This document shows, piece after piece, positions 7,601 through 9,828 of a stretch of 9,828 nt of DNA (the first letter of the stretch is position 1; the number at the start of each line of letters is the position of its first letter). Source of the DNA: Gammaproteobacteria bacterium (GTDB taxonomy: Bacteria; Pseudomonadota; Gammaproteobacteria; Competibacterales; Competibacteraceae). The notes under the pieces are model-generated. The model was not told the origin of the DNA. It made no database searches and saw nothing but the letters and a program-made list of their open reading frames with translations. Both the position numbers and the translations under genes were made by a program. The DNA lies in the NCBI GenBank assembly GCA_020047885.1, contig JAIFNF010000287.1, forward strand, positions 1 to 9,828, given 5' to 3'.

Positions 7601-7657
7601 CCGCTGCCTGCCCAGGCGATGACGGAACTTCTGGCGCATGGTGAAGCGCCTTGCTGA
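4607..7657 (+). CDS. Amt ammonium-transporter-like sensor fused to HAMP-PAS-GGDEF-EAL (c-di-GMP synthase/phosphodiesterase)
   Basis: This 1016-residue inner-membrane protein probably senses ammonium and sets c-di-GMP levels. Residues 1-375 form an Amt channel with about eleven membrane segments. The channel's twin histidines are present (H165 in VVHSVGGW, H318 in IPVHLFGG), as are D157 in the conserved D-F-A-G and the WFGWFGFNGG segment at 210-219. A HAMP-like linker with coiled coil (about 376-460) leads to a PAS domain (462-578). GGDEF (about 585-745) has intact GGDEF at 666-670 and the product-inhibition site RxxD at 657-660. EAL (about 760-1010) keeps E794, N853, E885, D915-D916, K936, E972 and Q992. 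Both enzymatic domains therefore look competent; which dominates is unknown. The gene stands alone behind a sigma-54-type promoter; no glnK is adjacent. The start has only a weak GAG upstream but begins exactly at the Amt N-terminus. Confidence 0.93.
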   Translation: MTNELNIAWTLLCAFLVFIMQAGFLCLETGLVRAKNSINVAVKNVIDLCLSGAIFWLFGYALMFGQTHGGWFGSNSFLFNGTHSTALITFFIFQAMFCSTSATIVSGAVAERMRFFAYCLTTLMMTALIYPITGHWAWGGVVQGEPQGWLAQQGFIDFAGSTVVHSVGGWVSLAAVVLLGPRHGRFDPVHKFPMHGSNLPMAALGLFLLWFGWFGFNGGSTLALNDKVPLILLNTFLAGACGGIAAMLYSFFHRGYLGVADMLNGILGGLVGITASCHLQLPALAVLIGGVAGLIVIVGTQWLERWQIDDAVGAIPVHLFGGVWGTLAVLFAPPESFSIAGDRSQQLVVQLLGILAIGGYTFAVSFTTLWLINRFYPLRVDAEAERVGLNIAEHAASTEIVDLLIEMEDHRRRGDFSQPVTVEPHTEVGQIAQQYNHVLQRVNEEIHQREDLLRALTVSETRKTAILDAVLDCIITIDRHGNILEFNPAATRTFGCSRRIVLSKNLARLILSELQQDEFAQALHIGFTGEGSFVINKRVQINLQRTDGESFPAELSITRMHSGRQLEYNLHLRDVTRQRNIQRRLHHLAHYDQLTGLANRDYFRQGLTYYLMAEAPRQAAVLFLDLDRFKNVNDTLGHAAGDQLLREVAERLRQHTRANDLVARWGGDEFVVALLGVSHLDDIKLKAQCYVEVLAEPHLLEGKMVYTPTSIGVAVYPDSGDNADTLIRNADLALYQAKNAGRNNYQFFTPELAHQLSERFHFENELREALSRDQFELHYQPQIAIETGELIGAEALLRWRHPTKGLLQPSLFIPILEESGLIEQVGQWVISAACRQNQQWRSQGLRPIKVAVNVSGRQFLQADFAETVAHCLHKSELEPTGLELEITETVLARDSEQCIATLQALKALHLEIAIDDFGTGYSSLNYLKRFPIDSIKIDRSFVIECDVNSEDAAICSAIILLAHSLGLKTLAEGVEKPGQLAFLQAESCFAYQGYLFSRPLPAQAMTELLAHGEAPC

Positions 7658-7761
7658 AAGGAGGCCAATCAGGGATCACGCCCGCACTATTTTAAAGCGA
7701 TACTGAGGACTGCGCACTACAGTTGGGCAATAAGATCATTTCACCCACTCACTGACCCTAA

Positions 7762-7903
7762 GAGGCTGTCGAAAAACCCATCATTGATTTTTAAGAAATT
7801 TTTTTCTGTGGCACCGTCTTTTGGCCGGCTTAATCGACCAAAAACCGGCTGGAGGCCGGATCCACTACCATACAGATCAAAGGGTTAGTTTTTAGACAGC
7901 CTC
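7762..7903. mobile_element. MITE-like element with inverted ends and TAA target duplication
   Basis: The left end GAGGCTGTCGAAAAAC (7762-7777) matches the inverted right end GAGGCTGTCTAAAAAC at 15 of 16 bases, and both ends are flanked by TAA (7759-7761 and 7904-7906). The element is 142 bp and holds no open frame of note, only T-rich sequence and a CCGGC/GCCGG hairpin. Three-base TNA duplications and CTGT-bearing ends are known in some IS5-family groups, so it may be a non-autonomous relative or a collapsed IS; this family link is inference. It sits between the convergent Amt-fusion gene and the scpB-like pseudogene, 35 bp from the latter's stop. The rest of the 281-bp gap shows no gene, no tRNA and no clear intrinsic terminator. 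Confidence 0.7.
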
Positions 7904-7938
7904 TAAGGTCGCTTCATCTGCTGGATCGCGCCCCACAC

Positions 7939-8668
7939 TCACTCGCCGGTGAACTGCGGGGGCCGTTTTTCCAGGAAGGATTGAATGCCCTCCTGATAGT
8001 CATGGCTGTCGTAAACCTTGCGGCGCAGACCCTGAATACGTTCAAACACCGAGGGCGAGAGCGGATGTGCACCGGCCAGAATGCGGAATTGTTCCTTGAT
8101 CACTTGCACAGATAGCGCCGACCGGGATGCAATCTGCCCAGCCAATTTCAAGGTGAAGCCAAGCAGTTCAGCCGCCGGGACGCGATGATTGAGAATGCCG
8201 ACTTGTTCAGCCCGTTCCGCCGGGACCAGATCGGCGGTGAAGAACATCTCCTTGGCGATATTCAGCGGCAGGCGATTCATGAAATGCAGAATGCCGGTGA
8301 TGTTGTACGGGATGCCCAGTTTCGAGGGGGTAATGGCGAACGCGGAACTGTCATCGCCGATGATTAAATCACAGGTCATCACCAGATCGCAGGCCCCGCC
8401 CCAGACACTGCCCTGCACCATCGCAGTCTTCATAACCGAGCGGATCGCGCTGGGTCTGCGGTAACTCCTTGATGTTATGCCCCGCCGACCAGACCTTGAC
8501 ACCCTCGGGCGAGCGCAGGATGACCACCGGGATTTTTTGCGCCTTCATCTGTTCCAGACCGGCCAGCAGCGCATCGACCAGCGGCTCGCTGAGGGAATTG
8601 CGCCGGGCCTCATCGTTGAGGGTCAGGATACCGATATTGTCGCGAACTTCAGATTCAACCAGAGCCAT
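7939..8668 (-). pseudogene. scpB: Methylmalonyl-CoA decarboxylase-like (ScpB/YgfG) crotonase, broken by internal deletion
   Basis: Two overlapping minus-strand frames together encode one crotonase-fold protein close to E. coli ScpB (YgfG), which decarboxylates methylmalonyl-CoA to propionyl-CoA. The first frame starts at ATG 8668-8666 with GGAG eight bases upstream. It runs 81 residues through WSAGHNIKELP (the active-site His segment) to RDPLGYED, then leaves the family and stops at 8369. The second frame resumes at AMVQGSVWGGA (oxyanion region), includes GIPYNITG (the catalytic Tyr segment) and ends after LEKRPPQFTGE. At the junction, near 8425, about 17 residues present in E. coli ScpB are missing and one base is left over, implying a net loss of about 50 bases. 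A simple frameshift correction would not restore the helix. An internal ATG at 8433 could still give a C-terminal fragment. A sequencing or assembly error is the alternative. Confidence 0.8.
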
Positions 8669-8699
8669 CTTTATTTCTCCAACATATTGAAAATTATTG

Positions 8700-8745
8700 A
8701 ACTCCCCTCGCCCTGTGGGAGAGGAGCCGGGGGTGAGGGCATTCT
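8700..8745 (+). repeat. Palindromic intergenic repeat, copy 1 of a tandem pair
   Basis: This 46-base unit begins AACTCCCCTCGCC and ends CCGGGGGTGAGGGCATTCT, with CTCCCCT and AGAGGAG able to pair. It lies in the gap between the CoA-transferase and scpB-like genes, upstream of the latter's ribosome-binding site. Repeats of this CCCTC...GAGGG style are common between genes in many Gammaproteobacteria; function is unknown. Confidence 0.75.
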
Positions 8746-8747
8746 TC

Positions 8748-8796
8748 AACTCCCCTCGCCTGCTTGCGGGAGAGAGGCCGGGGGTGAGGGCATTCT
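8748..8796 (+). repeat. Palindromic intergenic repeat, copy 2 of a tandem pair
   Basis: This 49-base copy shares the same ends as copy 1 in direct orientation two bases away. The two differ only in the centre, where CTTGCGGGAGAG replaces the shorter GTGGGAGAG. Its outer edge overlaps the first two positions (8795-8796) of the CoA-transferase stop triplet at 8795-8797, so the repeat abuts that gene with no spacer. The CGCC...GGCG-like centre can fold and might serve as a transcript-end or mRNA-stability hairpin. Confidence 0.75.
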
Positions 8797-9754
8797 AAAC
8801 CAGCGTCATCTTCTTCGCTTCCGCCAACAGTTCCTCGCGGAATTTCGGGTGGGCCAATTCGATCAGGCTCAGGGCGCGTTCGCGGGTCGATTTGCCCTTG
8901 AGGTTGGTCACGCCATATTCCGTCACGACGAATTCGGTATCCATGCGCGGATCGGTGACCAGACTGGTCAGGCGCGGGACGATGCGGGTGATGGTGTCAT
9001 TCTTGGCGGTAGCGTACAACGCCAGGAAGGATTGGCCGCCGGGCGATTCAAATGCGCCGAGCATGAAGTCTAGCGCCCCGCCGGTGCCGCTGAATTCGTG
9101 CCAGCCGATGGATTCGGCGCTGACCTGCCCGTACAGGTCGATTTCCAGGGCGGAATTGACCGAGGTCATCTGGTAGTTCCGCGCAATCACCGAAGGCTGA
9201 TTGTTGTAGTTGACCGGGTAGCTTTCCACTGAGGCGTTGTCGTCCATGAAGTCAAACAGAGCGCGATTGCCCAGCGCTAGGGTGAAAACGTGCTTGTGAC
9301 GATGCAGGGTTTTGCGCCGGCCATTGACGACGCCGGCTTCCACCAAGGCGGCCATCGATGGGGTCAGCAGCTCGCTGTGAATGCCGAGGTCTTTATGGTT
9401 GGCGAGGAAGCGGCAGACGGCGTTGGGAATGCCGCCAATCCCGAACTGAAGGGTAGCGCCATCGGGAACCCGCTCGGCGATAGCCTTGCCGATGCCTTCA
9501 TCGCGCGGGTCGGCATCGCGACTGCCCGATTCCAGCAATGGCGTGGCGTATTCAACGATTTTTTCGACTTCGCTGACGTGCAGCAGGGCGTCGCCAAAGA
9601 CCCGGGGCATATTGGGATTGACTTCGACAATGGCGTGCTTGCAGTGGCGGATGGCGGTGGAACTCCAGTTATTATTGGTGCCGAGACTGAAATAGCCGCC
9701 CTTGTCGATCGGGGAGACGGTAATCAGGCAGGCATCGAGCCAGGGCAATCGCAT
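8795..9754 (-). CDS. Acetyl-CoA hydrolase / acyl-CoA:carboxylate CoA-transferase, 5'-truncated
   Basis: The 319 visible residues match the acetyl-CoA hydrolase/4-hydroxybutyrate CoA-transferase family, which moves CoA between acyl groups and carboxylates through a glutamyl-CoA intermediate. Visible landmarks are ITVSPIDKGGYFSLG at 11-25, FGIGGIPNAV at 104-113, the candidate catalytic glutamate E128 in GIHSELL, the glycine loop GTGGALDF at 223-230 and the C-terminal VTEYGVTNLKGKSTRERA at 277-294. Full family members are about 430 residues and carry about 110 more before the LPWLDACLI segment. Here the family match starts at the first codons, and a TAA lies in frame nine bases upstream. The ATG has no Shine-Dalgarno and abuts AT-rich DNA. 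The gene therefore looks truncated and probably inactive, since the missing part belongs to the first catalytic domain. It precedes the scpB-like gene on the same strand, 126 bases away. The E. coli scp cluster has a comparable CoA-transferase (ScpC), but this protein belongs to the shorter subfamily. Confidence 0.82.
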   Translation of the reverse strand: MRLPWLDACLITVSPIDKGGYFSLGTNNNWSSTAIRHCKHAIVEVNPNMPRVFGDALLHVSEVEKIVEYATPLLESGSRDADPRDEGIGKAIAERVPDGATLQFGIGGIPNAVCRFLANHKDLGIHSELLTPSMAALVEAGVVNGRRKTLHRHKHVFTLALGNRALFDFMDDNASVESYPVNYNNQPSVIARNYQMTSVNSALEIDLYGQVSAESIGWHEFSGTGGALDFMLGAFESPGGQSFLALYATAKNDTITRIVPRLTSLVTDPRMDTEFVVTEYGVTNLKGKSTRERALSLIELAHPKFREELLAEAKKMTLV

Positions 9755-9828
9755 TAAAATTTATTTAAAAATCAAGTAATTATTAAAATTACTTTTGTAA
9801 TTTTTATGTTGTTATTTTAACGACCTTG
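9755..9828. other. AT-rich segment abutting the truncated CoA-transferase; small hairpin
   Basis: The last 74 bases are overwhelmingly A and T, unlike the GC-rich gene they adjoin, and no frame in them continues the CoA-transferase. AAAATTAC (9785-9792) and GTAATTTT (9797-9804) pair perfectly around a TTTT loop. This may be the edge of an inserted element or a rearrangement joint; the window ends before it can be identified. Confidence 0.5.

Noticed and set aside
8420..8440. Programmed ribosomal frameshifting in the scpB-like gene
   Set aside because: There is no slippery heptamer at the joint, and a frameshift alone would not replace the roughly 17 missing residues.
8369..8749. A longer start for the scpB-like gene, reading through repeat copy 1
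   Set aside because: The added residues are translated repeat with no family similarity, whereas ATG at 8668-8666 has a GGAG eight bases upstream and begins exactly where the family does.
8700..8796. Start of a CRISPR array
   Set aside because: There are only two units, separated by two bases rather than a spacer, and they are palindromic intergenic repeats.
9290..9757. A 155-codon plus-strand frame opposite the CoA-transferase
   Set aside because: The minus strand carries clear CoA-transferase motifs here; the plus frame has none and is a complement artefact.

Overview
The window looks like a chromosomal stretch from a moderately GC-rich Gammaproteobacterium. The basis is protein style, an FbpABC iron operon, GGDEF/EAL signalling and short palindromic intergenic repeats of the CCCTCNCC...GGGNGAGGG kind. 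I cannot name the genus from sequence alone. Gene bodies are GC-rich, while two short non-coding stretches (about 548-626 and 9755-9828) are strikingly AT-rich.

Layout, left to right. (1) 3-547 (+): the tail of an antitoxin overlapping a PIN-domain VapC toxin by ATGA. (2) 590-4485 (+): an iron-uptake operon of periplasmic Fe3+-binding protein, fused two-domain permease and ATPase. The reading frames overlap, and the operon sits behind a good sigma-70-like promoter whose -10 box lies inside a Fur-box-like sequence. (3) 4552-7657 (+): a sigma-54-type promoter drives a 1016-residue protein joining an ammonium-transporter (Amt) membrane domain to HAMP-like, PAS, GGDEF and EAL domains. It is a probable ammonium-responsive c-di-GMP enzyme and the most interesting item here. 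(4) 7762-7903: a 142-bp MITE-like element with inverted ends and a TAA target duplication. (5) 7939-9754 (-): two damaged acyl-CoA genes. The first is a methylmalonyl-CoA decarboxylase-like (ScpB/YgfG) gene broken by an apparent ~50-nt internal deletion. The second is an acetyl-CoA hydrolase/CoA-transferase gene that lacks roughly its first 110 codons where AT-rich DNA begins. Two tandem copies of the palindromic repeat lie between them.

A diverged third copy of that repeat lies at the start of the iron permease gene and is apparently translated as part of its N-terminus.

How the parts work together: the binding protein captures ferric iron in the periplasm, and the permease with its ATPase imports it, probably under iron control. 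The Amt fusion would link external ammonium or nitrogen status, through its sensor and through sigma-54-dependent expression, to c-di-GMP and so to motility or biofilm behaviour. The right end appears to be decaying, with a frameshift deletion, a 5' truncation, repeats and a mobile element all within 2 kb.
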